Positions 33,037-44,841 of a DNA stretch of 64,000 nucleotides are shown one piece after another. Under the pieces are notes generated by a model. It did no database searches and was not told where the DNA came from. It saw only the letters and a program-made list of their open reading frames with translations. Within the stretch, counting starts at the first letter, position 1, and every line of letters begins with the position of its first letter. The stretch comes from Chlorops oryzae (Eukaryota; Arthropoda; Insecta; Diptera; Chloropidae), in NCBI GenBank assembly GCA_020466095.1, contig CM035806.1, positions 124,609,407 through 124,673,406 on the forward strand. Direction: 5' to 3'. The translations under genes were made by a program, and so were the position numbers.

Positions 33037-34649
33037 TTTCATTTAAGAAGAAATTACATAAATACATACATTGAACGATTGGTAAAGAAAAAAAAATTTG
33101 TTTGAAGAAACGAATAGAATAAACGCAATTTAATTACAATTACTATTTGAAATAATAAAATTTTCTTCTGTTTAGATACATACATATGTACATGCATTAT
33201 AACTATGAGTTTTTATATGGCTCAATAAGCTATATACAGTCAGTCAATAAAGTAAGTATGAACTGCAAAAATGTGGGTTTTTTCCAATTTTCTTCTCTGT
33301 AAATAATTATTTTGTGAATTTCATAATTTTCAATTATTATTAACTTCATTTTGTTTCTAACTAACTAACTAACTACAAACAAAATTAAATTTCTAAAAAT
33401 TTCATTAACAAAAACAAAATCAAAATCATATTGTTCCATTTGACAACTTAAAGTACAAATTTTGAGCTCGTTTTTCCATTAAAAATTCGAAAAAAATACC
33501 AAAAGGGAAATTTTCGCTGGTTTTTTAATTTTGGTTTTTTTCTTAACATTCCAAACTTTCTAAAAATTACAACAATTAAAATATTTCATACCTATTTAAG
33601 AATTGAAACAAATAGTTTTGCGTGGTCCAAAAAGTAGGCATGGCAGCATACTCGAGTTAAGTTTTTCTAACTTCAGGGTATAACACCAAGCTCTCATCCA
33701 AATTTCAAGTCTATAGGTCCGAAATTGCGAAAGTTGGGTCCCCCCTTTACACGGGGGGTGGACTGATTTCCAAAATTTTCTCAAAATTTCTTAATTACGG
33801 TCAAAGAAACGTTCATGCTAAATTTCATTGCTCTACGACAACTCCTTCTATTTTTGGCCAAGAATTGTATAGAGTCGCGACACTGTGCGGCGTGGCGTGG
33901 CGTGGCGCGGCGTGGCGAGAGGGGACAGGGCTTCCACTCGAGGGCCATATTTAATTCGTACATGGAATGTTCCAGGGAAATGTTCATTTCAATTGAGTGC
34001 AAACCAATCATGAAACCCTGTCCAGTCTATGTTGTATGTACACGTGTGCACATGTGTCCGCCTGTGGGGGATGTTCCAACATGTCTGGACACTGGAGGGG
34101 TCTGGTCTACCATTGCAATTTCTAAAAGAATTCAGAATAAAGATGCCACGGTGCGCACAGGCAATAAACGGGGCGCAAAAAACACTTCAAAAATGCAGAA
34201 GAGAGTGTGAATAAGAGCGAGAGAGCGAGATCGAGAGAGAGAGCAAGTAGAACGGAGAATGGAATGGGATAAACGCACATGAAAATAAACATATTTTCGC
34301 GAAGGAATTTTTACACAATTTCCGATTTCGAGGTCCGACCGCAGCAAATAATCGCGACTCCAAACCGCAATTTTTTTTAAATGGCAATAAGAAAGAAAGC
34401 AGGCCAAGTGGGAAGGAAATGAGAAATGTGAAAACCTTAAAATTATACAATAACAAACTAAAAGTAGAAAAAAACTGGAGTCAAACGCATTTAAGTCAGG
34501 GCAGCGATAAAATTGAAGTGAAGCAAAGCAGCAACAGCAGCAGCCCCAAAGCTCGAGAGCGAAAAAACAACATTAGACATTTTTTAAGATAACCCAAAAA
34601 AAAAAAGGAAAATGAAAGAAAAAAGGGAAATATATTAACGTACATACAT

Positions 34650-34690
<41 letters not shown>

Positions 34691-35003
34691 TTCCTTCCCA
34701 GGTTGCGGCAATTGCACATGCAAAAATCGTGAGATCTCTTTGCATTTTCTGATGAACTTATTTCGTGCGCACGTTATTCGAAACGGAATAAGGCACAAAA
34801 GCACAAAGGCATAAAGGCATGAACATAAAGCATAAAACGAGAGGCATAACGTTAAAAAGGCAAAAGCCATGCATAGAGCAACCTGTCGAAAGGGCATCGA
34901 CATGCTTGAACTTTTATATTTTTCGTAAATTTAATTTTCTTTCTTTATTTTTTATTTCTTTTATTTTTAATATTTTCTTTATTTTTGGTATTTTATAATT
35001 TAT
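33037..35003. other. Unassigned DNA; possible Tc1-like end and GCGTG repeats
   Basis: A TA-flanked CAGTCAGTCAATAAAGTAAG at 33237 looks like a Tc1-type terminal repeat, but no partner was seen. Around 33630-33850 the text resembles the body of helentron-associated elements (AAATTTCAAGTCTATAGG) without their ends. A GGCGTGGCGTGGCGCGGCG low-complexity run lies at 33889-33920, and (TA)n at 34658-34686. Frames around 34187-34903 have no domains. Confidence 0.4.
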
Positions 35004-35510
35004 TTTTATGCCCAGCGTAAGCAGGGTATATTAGTTTTGCACGAATCATGTAACAGCTAATACTAAGCTTCGCTGATATAGACAAATATACGGTATATAT
35101 ACAGTGAAAGCTCCCATTAGCGTACACCGACGGTGTGTTTTTGTGTCCACTGATGGGAGCTACCCGCAAGTAGAGCTTTCCCTGTATATTCTTGATCAGG
35201 ATCGAAAACTGAATCGATTTTGAGATGTCCGACTGCCTGTCCGTTCCTCTGTGGTCGGGTCTCCTTCTCACCGCCCGGGACAATTCACGTTGAAATTTGG
35301 CATACAAGTATCTCGGGCCCCGAGGACGATCCAAAGTGAAAATGGATGGACCCACTACCACACCCCCAAAAGACGATTTTTTGTTACTTCCGCAGTAAAA
35401 AGCATAGATACCTCGAATTCAAAACATAGGCTGCTCAAGAGCATTGAAAGGAGCAGGGAAATTACACTACTCAACAGCAAATTCGGCTTTGACTTGTAGT
35501 AAGTATTTGT
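35004..35510 (+). mobile_element. DINE-1-like element A3 with a nested MITE
   Basis: It starts with TGCCCAGCGTAAGCAGGGTA, continues with TTCTTGATCAGGATCG and ATGTCCGACTGCCTGTCCG, then TTGAAATTTGGCATACAAG, and fades near GGCTTTGACTTGTAG. It is more diverged than A1/A2. The 83-bp insert at 35102-35184 lies in its TA-rich segment. Confidence 0.7.
35102..35184. mobile_element. 83-bp pogo-like MITE inside A3
   Basis: CAGTGAAAGCTC at the left is inverted as GAGCTTTCCCTG at the right, flanked by TA at 35100-35101 and 35185-35186. GCTCCCATTAG and GATGGGAGC form a second inner pair. Other A copies lack it, which shows it is an insertion. Confidence 0.8.
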
Positions 35511-36024
35511 TTCGCCGAATCCAAATTTATGGCTTGAATTTGAAAGTTAGCTCGTTAGTGTTTTAAATATCCGTTAGCAATGGTTTTTAAAATATTTGTC
35601 AATGGTTTAAGTCTGTTTTTTGATCATATCCCTACGATCCTTCGGCCGTTTGTGAAAATCTTAGTCTTATACAAAAGAAGAATAAATATACAACATATCT
35701 CTTGGCACATATGTACATATCTATGCAATCGGTTCGATAGTTTGAGCGCTATAGGTCAATAAACGCAATACTGATTTGTAATTTTAAAGAATTTAGTATT
35801 TAAAATGGGTTTCAAATCAATATTCCAATTTCCCTTCGAGTCAAAGAAAACAGAAATCCGACGCGTTGTTAATATTGTAATCGGTTTTTTAGAGTTCTCA
35901 ACATTTGTTGAAAACTCAATTCATGGAAGCTTTAATGCTTATGATTTATTGCCAATATTACCAATAAACTATTTTTTATATAAAAAATTTATTTTAATTC
36001 AATTTTTTAAGAACTTATAAAGCA
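35511..36024. other. Unassigned AT-rich DNA
   Basis: Nothing recognised; the frame at 35805-36020 has no domain likeness. Confidence 0.4.
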
Positions 36025-36770
36025 ACTATGGCAGCACCATTCACTGTCAGGGTTGTAAGCACATCGCACAGCTGATTGCATGGTTCTTTTTGAAAATGAA
36101 ATCAATGAATTACAGTGGGGTCTCGTTATAAGTCGCCTCGTTATACGACGATTCGCACTTACTCACGTATCAATTAACACCCTGGTTCGCTTTATGTCGC
36201 AAATGATTCGCAATTACGTCTAAAAGTTTGGGGGAACATTTTCTTCGTCTTTTGCGTCCCTAAGTGCCATCTCCAATGACGCGTCAGGTGCGTTCCGTCA
36301 ATTGAGGCAAACACATGCAAGCATATGGAAGCAGCTCAAGTCAATTGCGTTGTTGTGGACGCAGCGTAAAACGTTCTGCATCCGACGAATAATTGGAAAT
36401 CAGACATTAGACCAGTGATGCCAGTTGTAGGGAAGTTTCATTTTATTGACTTTAAAAAATTTGTGTATCAATTTTTGAGCTTTGAGGAACCAATTAGAAA
36501 TTATTTTATACAATCATATGAAGAAAACTGATTCGTTATAAGTCGATTCGCTATACGTCGATTTTTTAGGAACGAGAAACGACTTATAACGAGACCCCAC
36601 TGTAATGGATTTTTTCGCACTCCATCTCGCTGTCCTACGGCCTCACAATTTCCAAATTCCAATTATTTCTACTTTTTTCGTTATTTTTTGGAAACGCATT
36701 TTTTATGAAAAATCTTCCTTCACATTCTGGTAAACAGCTGTTTTGCTAATGCCTAACGCCGTAAGCGTTA
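36025..36770 (-). repeat. Diverged copy of repeat P, split by a pogo-like MITE
   Basis: On the minus strand this matches the last part of the block at 53429-53932 (and 49065-49557): AAACAGCTGTTTACC, GACAGCGAGATGGAGTGCG, GATGTGCTTACAAC, ATGGTGCTGCCATAG. The insert at 36113-36602 interrupts it between GAGTGCG and the following block. Non-coding. Confidence 0.7.
36113..36602. mobile_element. 490-bp pogo/Tigger-like MITE
   Basis: CAGTGGGGTCTCGTTATAAG at the left is inverted exactly at the right end, and the ends are flanked by TA at 36111-36112 and 36603-36604. Further subterminal blocks (ATACGACGATTCGC and its counterpart) are also inverted. The paralogous P repeat at 53.5 kb is uninterrupted, confirming the insertion. 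No transposase frame. Confidence 0.85.
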
Positions 36771-37804
36771 TTGAGGTGATTTTAATTTTAGGTTAAAACC
36801 AAAGTGAATTATTGTTAAAAAATGTTTTTAAATACGCCGCTTGATCGTGTTTTGCCTTCGAATTTTATCAAAGCTTAATTCATTATTAAAATTATAGATT
36901 ACAATATAAAATATATAAATAAAAAAAAGGAATAACTATAGGGTTTGGGAACGCTCAAATGTAGAGTGAAAAGAAACCCGATTAATGGCACTAATTAATA
37001 TTTTTTCTTTGACTTTAGTTTTCTTTCTTTCTCAGCTGTCAGCCTGTTGGAGGTATTCGGCGCTAACGTTTTATTCGCACGCTCGAATATGTCAGCTTTG
37101 CAATGCGAAATAACAAATAACTGTCAAGAGCAGCAGCAAGAGGAAGAAAAATTGAAAAAGAAAAGTAATTAATTTCTTTGAAGTATTGAGTTTCTTTTGC
37201 ACCGTTAACATCGGTTCAGTTTTTCGTTTTTCGGGCCAACGAAAGATGCATATTTTTGCGAAAAAGAAGAAAAAAATGAAAAATGCACGCATGCGCACAG
37301 CATGAGTAATTCGTTTTAATTCGATTGCAACGATTCATGCCAAAATATTTTGTGGTATTTGGATGTTTTTTTTTTTTATTTTTCTCATTTCTTTGCGTTT
37401 AAAAACTTCCTTCTCGCATCTACTTTGGAATTGAGGGGTTTAAGTCTGAGGTCTGAGTCATTAGGCCATGTCATCATCGTAAAACAATAAAAAGCTGCCA
37501 CCAACATCAAATGTCGTAGCGCCGCCTATGCTGTCGCCATGTAAACGCGTTAACCTTATTGGGCGTGGGTGCTGAACGATTTCAAGAGTTGAGCGAAATC
37601 ATTTAATTAATTCCAAATCGAAAGAAATGCTTTTCTATTCGTAATCTACCTTTAACCATATTGACAAAAGTCTTTAAAAGGTTAATGGGTTGACAAAATG
37701 TTTTCAAGAGAAGAGAAAAAAAGAACAGGAGACTGTCAAATAAGTACGATTGTTTCGACAAAACGTGCCTACTACATACTGTCGAACTTCGGTAGCTCGA
37801 ACTG
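36771..37804. other. Unassigned DNA
   Basis: No gene or bounded element recognised. Confidence 0.4.
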
Positions 37805-38600
37805 AATCAAGCGTCAATGCTAGTGGCCGAGAGGGAGAGAGTGGGAGAAGGAGAGATAGAAAAAAGAGAGAGAGAGGGAGGAGAGAGAGACGGAAAGAGG
37901 GAGAAGAGGGAGAGAGAGAGGGAGGGAGAGAGAGAGGGAGGGAGAGAGGGAGGGAGAGAGAGAGAGAGAGAGACAAAGGGAGAAGGATACAGAGAAAGTA
38001 GGAGAGAGATAGGGAGAGAGAGAATGAGAGAGAGAGAGAGAGAGAGAAGGAGAGAGAGGGGGAGAGAGGGGAGGGGAGATAGAGAGAATGAGAGACAGAA
38101 TGATAATGGGAGGAACAAAAGCAAAGAGTTAAGAGGAGGAAGAAATAAAGACAAAAGGGACTGAGAATTAAAGAGAAAACCAGAGGAAAGTAGAGAAAAT
38201 AATAGCAAAGAAAGAATAAGAGAGAAGAATAGAGAAGAAGAGAGAAGTAGAGAGAAGAAGAGAGAAGTAGAGAAAAGAAGTGATAAGGCAACAGAGAAGG
38301 TAACAGAGAAGGCAACAGAGAAGGCAACAGAGAGGGCAATAGGGAAGGCAATAGAGAAAGCAACAGAGAAGACAACAGACAAGGCAACAGACAAGGCAAC
38401 AGACAAGGCAACAGACAAGGCAACAGAGAAGGCAATAGAGAGGGCAACAGAGAGGACACAGATAAGAAAATGGGAGCCAGAAGAAGAGAAAAAAGTAGGG
38501 AAAGAAGTTAAAAGGTGTGAGAGGGTGGGGTGAGAAGCGGACAGAAGCGAGAAAAAGTGACAGAGAGAGAGAGAGAAGAAAAAGCGTGGGAGGCGGGCAA
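37805..38600 (+). repeat. GA-rich polypurine tract with a 12-bp minisatellite
   Basis: Mostly (GA)n/(GAGG)n purines on the plus strand. Between about 38281 and 38458 there are about 14 imperfect copies of a 12-bp unit AAGGCAACAGAG (variants AAGGCAATAGAG, AAGGCAACAGAC). Long frames of leucine/serine/cysteine or arginine/glutamate across it are artefacts. Confidence 0.93.
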
Positions 38601-38944
38601 TGAAGGCAGAATAAAATTCTTTGAATGATGACCATTCGAGTTATGGAAATTTGACTTCTTATATGAGCAGCCCAAAAGCACGTGCCTCAAGTTAAAAAAC
38701 AATTGATTCATCACGTATGTAGTTAAAGTTTTCGATGGATTGCAAAATAACTTTCGTTGAAGTGCAATAAGCTTCCGGGTAGGTACTTTCGAGAATGCCA
38801 AGGTGAGAGATTTTTTGAACTTCGAACCTTTTCGTTTCTTTCTTTTTACCAGTTCAAACTTTTCATCGATTAATTTAAGAGTGAATGTTTTTCAGTTATA
38901 AATTCTTTTGTAAAAAAAACTTGCAGAAATCGAATTAAATACAT
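38601..38944. other. Unassigned spacer
   Basis: Nothing recognised. Confidence 0.4.
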
Positions 38945-39495
38945 AACAAGTAAGGGTGTTATATTCAGGCGAGCCTGACAATAGAATACCCGACACAGAC
39001 ACATATGTTCAAAGAATTTTTTATATCAAGAAGTGTTTAAGGCCATAAGGGGCCCCATATACCGACTTTTATTAAATTTCTTTATAAAAACTGCCCCTTT
39101 GCCACGCCCACTTTTCCAATTTTCTGAATTCGTAGTAATTGCCCTTAAACATGTTCAAATACCAAATTTCATCAAAATATCTTGAAAAACTCCGACTTTA
39201 GAGCAGTTTTTGTGATTTTCATAATAGACCCTAGTACTGGAGGTACCCCTAAAAATGGTCCGATCGGGTCCATTCTCGAACTTGTTCTTACTCATGTCCC
39301 CGTGAGCACGCATACCAAATTTTGTCAAGATAGCTCAACTCCTTCGATAAGATAACTGTATACAGACAGACAGACAGACGGACGGACATGTCTTAATCGA
39401 ATCTCCTGGTGACGCTGATCATTTCTATATATATTTTGTATGGTCTATCTCGACTGGTTCTGGGTGTTACCAGACACAGAGTGTGTCGGGTATAA
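38945..39495 (-). mobile_element. DINE-1-like element B4, internally deleted
   Basis: AACAAGTAAGGGTGTTATAT and the GGCGAGCC hairpin at the left, one GTACTGGAGGTACC unit (about 39235) instead of two, the GACAGACAGACAGACGG microsatellite, and a right end that lost the inner half of the terminal stem (GTGTTACCAGACACAGAG). The missing segment is about one internal unit long, consistent with recombination between units. Confidence 0.8.
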
Positions 39496-39604
39496 AAATC
39501 GAAATGTACTTCCGGTAAGTAAAATTTCTTACGCCTTATCAGAGAAACAAATACTCTTATGGGTTAAAAAAAAAATATAAAAATGTACGGGCATGGTTGT
39601 GCTG

Positions 39605-39606
<2 letters not shown>

Positions 39607-39662
<56 letters not shown>

Positions 39663-39663
39663 A
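39607..39663 (+). repeat. (CT)n microsatellite
   Basis: About 56 bases of CT with one interruption; the leucine/serine frame across it is an artefact. Confidence 0.9.
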
Positions 39664-40712
39664 CTAACTTCCTTAGCCCGTCCGTTTCGGTGCACCTGCC
39701 TGCCACAAGGTGAAACGTCAAACATAGCTCCGCTGCAGTGCTTAGAAGCTTACCATGGCATGAGTGCCGTTTTTGTTGTTGTTGTTTCGGCTGTTTTCAG
39801 CGTAAGAATTTGAAGAAGAATAAAAACCAAGCAAAGAAACATTCGGGCCTTGGGTTCGACTTAGAGTTTGGTTTCGGGTTCGGGTTCTATGGGCTACGAA
39901 ATACGAAAAGGCGCGTTGTTGAAGATGATAGCAGCTCGTTTTTATTATTTTCTTTAGCTCCGTGTCGAGTACGAACTTGTTTGTGTTTCCCTTTTTTCCC
40001 TCTTTCGTGTAACTTTTCCTTATTTTTTTAAATTTTATTTATTGATGTTTTTTATTTGCACACGTCCTCGACTTGTTTGTCAGAATAGGCAAAGCGTTCA
40101 ACGGTTAAGCAGAGCATACCGCGCATTAATAGAGTCATAAGAATAAACGTCGGAATATAAATTTAGGTACATAAGTTGTGTAATTTTGTTCGAGTTGCGC
40201 GCATGCGCATGCACATTTGAAGTAAAAGGAAGAAACTCAAAGCGGATGAAGTAGCCAGGCCAAATGAAGAAAGCTTTGAGGACTGCTAATTTACTGCAAA
40301 ATCGTCGTGATTGAAGAAAATTTATTCGAAACGAAAATCTCTCATATCTCATCCATTGATCTTACTTAAGCTTAGCGGACACGCTCTGAGTGTCTGACTG
40401 TCTTTGCTGAGCTGACGGTGCTTATCTCTCAGATCGCATAGCTCGATCCGTCGCTACAAGCAATATTTCTGCTTGTAGCTTCAAGTTTTCTCCTTTTTTT
40501 TTTGTTTTCGTTTTAGCTGCAAAAAAACATGACAATTGCAAAACCAATTACAATCACTTGTTGTATGTACGACAGTAACAAACAAATCAAAACAATTATT
40601 TACAGTAACAACAATGTTTCTATTGAAGCGGTAATGCCGCAAAAAAATTCTAAATCAGCAATCGAAACGTCAATAAATACTGAAAACACTAAAGAATCTG
40701 CATATGAGCTAC
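39664..40712. other. Unassigned DNA
   Basis: No gene recognised. The asparagine/threonine-rich frame at 40529-40759 starts with ATG but has no domain and ends inside a MITE-like sequence. Confidence 0.4.
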
Positions 40713-40714
40713 AG

Positions 40715-40876
40715 TCGAACCACAAAAATCGAAATTTATTTCGAAATGTAAAGGGTTGAGACTCTCACCGAGAGTGAGTTTTATTTATGTATATCCAATC
40801 ACTTGAACTCAAAGTCTGTATAATTCAAACGAAGTTCTTTGAATAAGGAAAGCTCCAATCATAGAGGTTCCACTGT
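40715..40876. mobile_element. Candidate pogo-like MITE
   Basis: CAGTCGAACCACAAAAATCG at the left follows TA; the right end, reverse-complemented, reads CAGTGGAACCTCTATGATTG but lacks a flanking TA. Inner GAGACTCTCACCGAGAGTGAG is a small palindrome. Confidence 0.45.
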
Positions 40877-41150
40877 GTCCGCATGAATCGACTCGAATCG
40901 AATCGAATCGGATCGATCGCGTCTACTAGAGCGCAAGTATCTCCAGCGTGTGAAGAGGTAAAATTTCATATTTATCAAAACAAAATAGGATGTCTTCAGA
41001 AAAACAAGAAAAAAACAAAGAAAACATAAACAAAAATTTGCACGATACATGGACGTACACAGAATAGCATTTCGGAAGGATCTTTAGGCACTCCATGACT
41101 GTGTATATCGTAACATATATATCTTGTGTCCCTATGCGCATCCTTGCACA
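40877..41150. other. Unassigned spacer
   Basis: Includes a short (TCGAA)n run at 40889-40916. Confidence 0.4.
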
Positions 41151-41421
41151 GAGAAAAAAATCAACCAGAAAACTGGTTTAATCAAAAGAAACAACATACA
41201 AAACGGCTTCAACAAGGAATATTTTTAATTTAAAAATTTTTCTTGTTGGGAAAAATAAAGATTTTTCTTTTGAATCAACCTTCTTTAAGGTTGAATTGAC
41301 ATGAAAATTTTCAAAAATGGATTTAAATTTAAAATGTTGAACTAACCACACGGACATAATTGAAATGACAAGATAATTTTTAAAATAAAAACTAAATTTC
41401 CAAAATACCTATACAAGAATA

Positions 41422-42720
41422 ACAGGTTGGCTAATAAGTCCCCGGTCTAACAAAGAAAAACACATTTTTTTGTCAAAATTCGTTTTTATTATTCAACATA
41501 GTTCCCTTCAAGAGCGATACAACGATTATAACAACCTTCCAATTTTTTGATACCATTTTGGTAGTACTCCTTTGGTTTTGCCTCAAAATAGGCCTCAGTT
41601 TCGGCGATCACCTCTTCATTGCAGCCAAATTTTTTTCCCTGCGAGCATCCTTTTGAGGTCTGAGAACAAGAAAAAGTAGCTGGGGCCCAGATCTGGAGAA
41701 TACGGTGGGTGGGGAAGCAATTCGAAGCCTAATTCATGAATTTTTGCCATCGTTCTCAATGACTTGTGACACGGTGCGTTGTCTTGGTGGAACAACACTT
41801 TTTTCTTCTTCATATGGGGCCGTTTTGCCAGCGATTTCGACCTTCAAACGCTCCAATAACGACATATAATAGTCACTGTTGATGGTTTTTCCCTTCTCAA
41901 GATAATCGATAAAAATTATTCTATGCCCATCCCAAAAAACAGAGGCCATTACTTTGCCAGCGGACTTTTGAGTCTTTCCACGCTTCGGAGACGGTTCACC
42001 GATCGCTGTCCACTCAGCCGACTGTCGATTGGACTCAGGAGTGTAGTGATAGAGCCATGTTTCATCCATTGTCACATATCGACGCAAAAACTCGGGTGTA
42101 TTGCGAGTTAACAGCTGCAAACACCGCTCAGAATCATCAACACGTTGTTGTTTTTGGTCAAATGTGAGCTCGCGCGGCACCCATTTTGCACAGAGCTTTT
42201 TCATATCCAAATATTGATGAATGATATGACCAACACGTTCCTTTGATATCTTTAAGGCCTCTGCTATCTCGATCAACTTCATCTTACGGTCATTCAAAAT
42301 CATTTTGTGAATTTTTTTGATGTTTTCTTCGGTAACCACCTCTTTCGGGCGTCCACTGCGTTCACCGTCCTCCGTGCTCATTTCACCACGCTTGAATTTT
42401 GCATACCAATCAATTATTGTTGATTTTCCTGGGGCAGAGTCCGGCAACTCATTATCAAGCCAAGTGTTTGCTTCCACTGTATTTTTTCCCTTCAGAAAAC
42501 AGTATTTTATCAAAACACGAAATTCCTTTTTTTCCATTTTTTTCACAATAACAAAAGTTGCTTCACAAAAGACGCTCTATCTCACAATCTAATTGACTTA
42601 CAGACGTCAAATTTTGACACGAATCATTTGAAGGTTGCAACTATGTATATAAAAATAATATGCATTTAATACTAGCGACGCCATCTATGTGTCAGACCGG
42701 GGACTTATCAGCCAACCTGT
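41422..42720 (-). mobile_element. irritans-type (Himar1-like) mariner, 1,299 bp
   Basis: The left end ACAGGTTGGCTAATAAGTCC and the right end (reverse complement) ACAGGTTGGCTGATAAGTCC agree except one base, continuing through CCGGTCT. TA at 41420-41421 and 42721-42722 is the target duplication, verified against the empty site in R copy 1. The ends match what I recall for Himar1/irritans mariners. The transposase is on the minus strand and disabled. Confidence 0.95.
41489..42537 (-). pseudogene. Himar1-like transposase pseudogene, catalytic Asp lost
   Basis: The ATG is at 42535-42537 on the minus strand (MEKKEFRVLI) and the family stop at 41489-41491. The span is 1,049 bases, i.e. 348 codons plus stop and two extra bases, the expected irritans length. 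Present: helix-turn-helix region, the WVPREL linker (about 42180), VTMDETW (first Asp, about 42070) and FHQDNAPCH (second Asp, about 41790). The third acidic motif reads GPSYFFLF instead of the usual APSDFFLF, so the third Asp is Tyr. One extra base lies near 41832-41837, and one in an A-run near 41624-41630. Even with the frame ignored, the enzyme would be inactive. The frames 41734-42546 and 41616-41813 are its pieces. Confidence 0.94.
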
Positions 42721-43023
42721 TAAATGTCAAAACAAATTTATTTAACGTTCAAAGCAAATGGCTACTGAGCCCTCTGCATCTAGGAGTGTAGGTCTAACTC
42801 TTCTTCTTCCTAATCCCTGTAATGGGTTAGAGCTACGCTGATTCAACATATGCATATATCACGAGGAAAAGAGAAGTATGCTATGGCAGCGAAATCCTAA
42901 GCTCTGCTGTGGTGAAATGCATTGCCACTTTTATTTTTAATTTTGGGCGATTTTCGAGTACATTACATATAAAATATCTACCAAACTCATAAAATGATAT
43001 GAAGAGCTTGAAAAACATAAAAC

Positions 43024-43259
43024 TAGTCAAGGAAACTCAATATCAAGGAGGAATAGAAATTGTTTTTTTAGTCCTACCCTGTCTACATAACTTTTTGATT
43101 ACACTGTTTCATCAAAAATGTGTACTAAATTCTAGGTTCAATCAAATTCGTAGTCGTAGTCAAAAATGTATGTACATTTATTACAAAATGAAAACATAAG
43201 CAAAAACATAACCTAATACATTTATTAAAGTTTCAATTATGAACTTTTCAAGCAATATA
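43024..43259. other. Unassigned spacer
   Basis: Nothing recognised between R copy 2 and element B5. Confidence 0.4.
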
Positions 43260-43967
43260 AACAAGTAAGGGTGTTATAGTCAGGCGAGCCTGACAATAGA
43301 ATACCCGACACAGACACACGTGTTCAAATAATTTTTAATATCAAGAAGTGTTAAGGCCATATGGGGGCCCAATACACCGACTTTTGTTATATTTCTTTAT
43401 GAAAACTGCCCCTCTGCCACGCCCACTTTTCCAATTTTTTGGAATACTAATCGGAGGCTTAGATATACGCTCAAATCCTAAGTTTCATTGAAATATTTGG
43501 AAAAAGTCCGATTTTGAGGCAGTTTTGAGATTTTTGTGACAGACCCTAGTACTGGAGGTACCCTTAATAATGGACCGATCCAGGAAATTTTTGGGAGAAT
43601 GTTTATGGCTACAAAAGAAACATAATAGCCAACTTTCGTTCAAGTCCCATTTGAAGTTCGGGTTTAGGGGACCATTTTCGAAAAACGCCCTTCTGCCACG
43701 CCCACTTTTAAAATTTTTGGAAATCGTATTACTTGCCTTGAAACATGTTCAAATATCAAATTTCATCAAAATATGTTGAAAAACTTCGAGTTTAGAGCAG
43801 TTTTTGTGATTTTCGTAACAGACCCTAGTACTGGAGGTACCCCTAAAAATGGTCCGATCGGGTCCATTCTCAAACTTGTTCTTACGCATGTCCCCGTGAG
43901 CACGCATACCAAATTTTGTCAAGATAGCTCAACTCCTTCGATAAGATAACTGTATACAGACAGACAG

Positions 43968-44005
<38 letters not shown>

Positions 44006-44155
44006 GGACAGACGGACATGTCTAAATCGAATCTCCTGGTGACGCTGATCATTTCTATATACATTTTGTATGGTCTATCTCGACTGGTTCTGGGTGTTAC
44101 ACACAACCCAACAAACGCAATATACCCTCGACACAGAGTGTGTCGGGTATAAAAA
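43260..44155 (-). mobile_element. DINE-1-like element B5, complete
   Basis: All B landmarks in order: AACAAGTAAGGGTGTTATAG, GTCAGGCGAGCCTGAC hairpin, two GTACTGGAGGTACC units (about 43549 and 43829), an expanded GACAGACAGACAGACAG microsatellite (about 43960-44015), and the TATACCC/GGGTATA nested stem at the right. Non-coding. Confidence 0.85.
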
Positions 44156-44555
44156 CCGAGCTGACGCGCTGTTTCTTTGATAATTTTCTTGCAAGTGGCA
44201 TCATAGTGCCGCTTTGTGTCTACCCGTATTGTTGTTGGTAGCTTTCTGGTGGACTTCTCGAAATTCCTATACCTGCCTAATGGTGTATTTCCCCATCGCG
44301 GCAGAGCCTTTTCGACGTCGACAGTTAGACTTACACTCCTACATGGTTGTCGTGACTACTTTCGCAATGCTTAAAAACGTATAGAACTATAGCTGCAAAT
44401 TCGGCCAAATTTTGGCGCGTTATGGCATGATTTGGTGAAAAAGTTCAACTGTGGTGAACCACGCCATAAGCCGAGTGTTGTGGTGAACCACGTAATAGTA
44501 AGTGTGGTGTACCACGTAATAGCTTTTGGCCAAAGTTGCAGCTATAGTTCTATAC

Positions 44556-44834
44556 TAGAGCTGCAAAACTATCGATGGCACTATCGATAGTATCGAGTGG
44601 CAGCCTTTTTCTCTGCTATCGAATGGTCGATGGGCCCTATCGATAGTGCCTAACCGGTGTTGGAGTTGGCGATTTTGCGACAATGGTGTCACAAAAAAGC
44701 GAAGAATGGCTTTTCGGAAGACTGCCTTTTTAACGAATTACCAACAAATCCGATAGTATCGATAGTATCGAATATTAAGACGCAAACAATCGAAAACATC
44801 GAGTGGCGCCACTATCGATAGTTTTGCAGCTCTA
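44556..44834. mobile_element. hAT-like MITE G, 279 bp
   Basis: TAGAGCTGCAAAACTATCGA at the left is inverted at the right end. The 8-mer TTCTATAC flanks both sides exactly (44548-44555 and 44835-44842), the hAT target size. The interior repeats ATCGATAGT many times. It landed exactly at the junction between F and H. Confidence 0.85.
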
Positions 44835-44841
44835 TTCTATA

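Larger units (their letters stand above)
41151..43023 (+). repeat. Repeat R, copy 2, split by a Himar1-like mariner
   Basis: 41151-41421 and 42721-43023 together reproduce copy 1 (25769-26343) with only scattered differences. The break lies at a TA, duplicated on both sides of the mariner. After GAAAAACATAAAAC the flank differs from copy 1, confirming the right boundary. Confidence 0.85.

Noticed and set aside
33237..33256. Tc1-like terminal repeat CAGTCAGTCAATAAAGTAAG
   Set aside because: No inverted partner found in the window, so not listed as an element.
37704..38459. 251-residue Leu/Ser/Cys-rich frame and its overlaps
   Set aside because: Translation of the second GA tract and the 12-bp minisatellite.
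38281..38460. Possible CRISPR-like array
   Set aside because: Units are contiguous 12-mers without spacers; this is a minisatellite in eukaryotic DNA.
40529..40759. 76-residue Asn/Thr/Ser-rich frame with an ATG
   Set aside because: No domain likeness; its end runs into a candidate MITE.
43882..44106. Cys/Ser/Val-rich 'CLSVCLSVR'-type frames, also at 8189-8503, 29743-30036 and 54178-54414
   Set aside because: These run through the microsatellite core of the DINE-like elements and recur in every copy.
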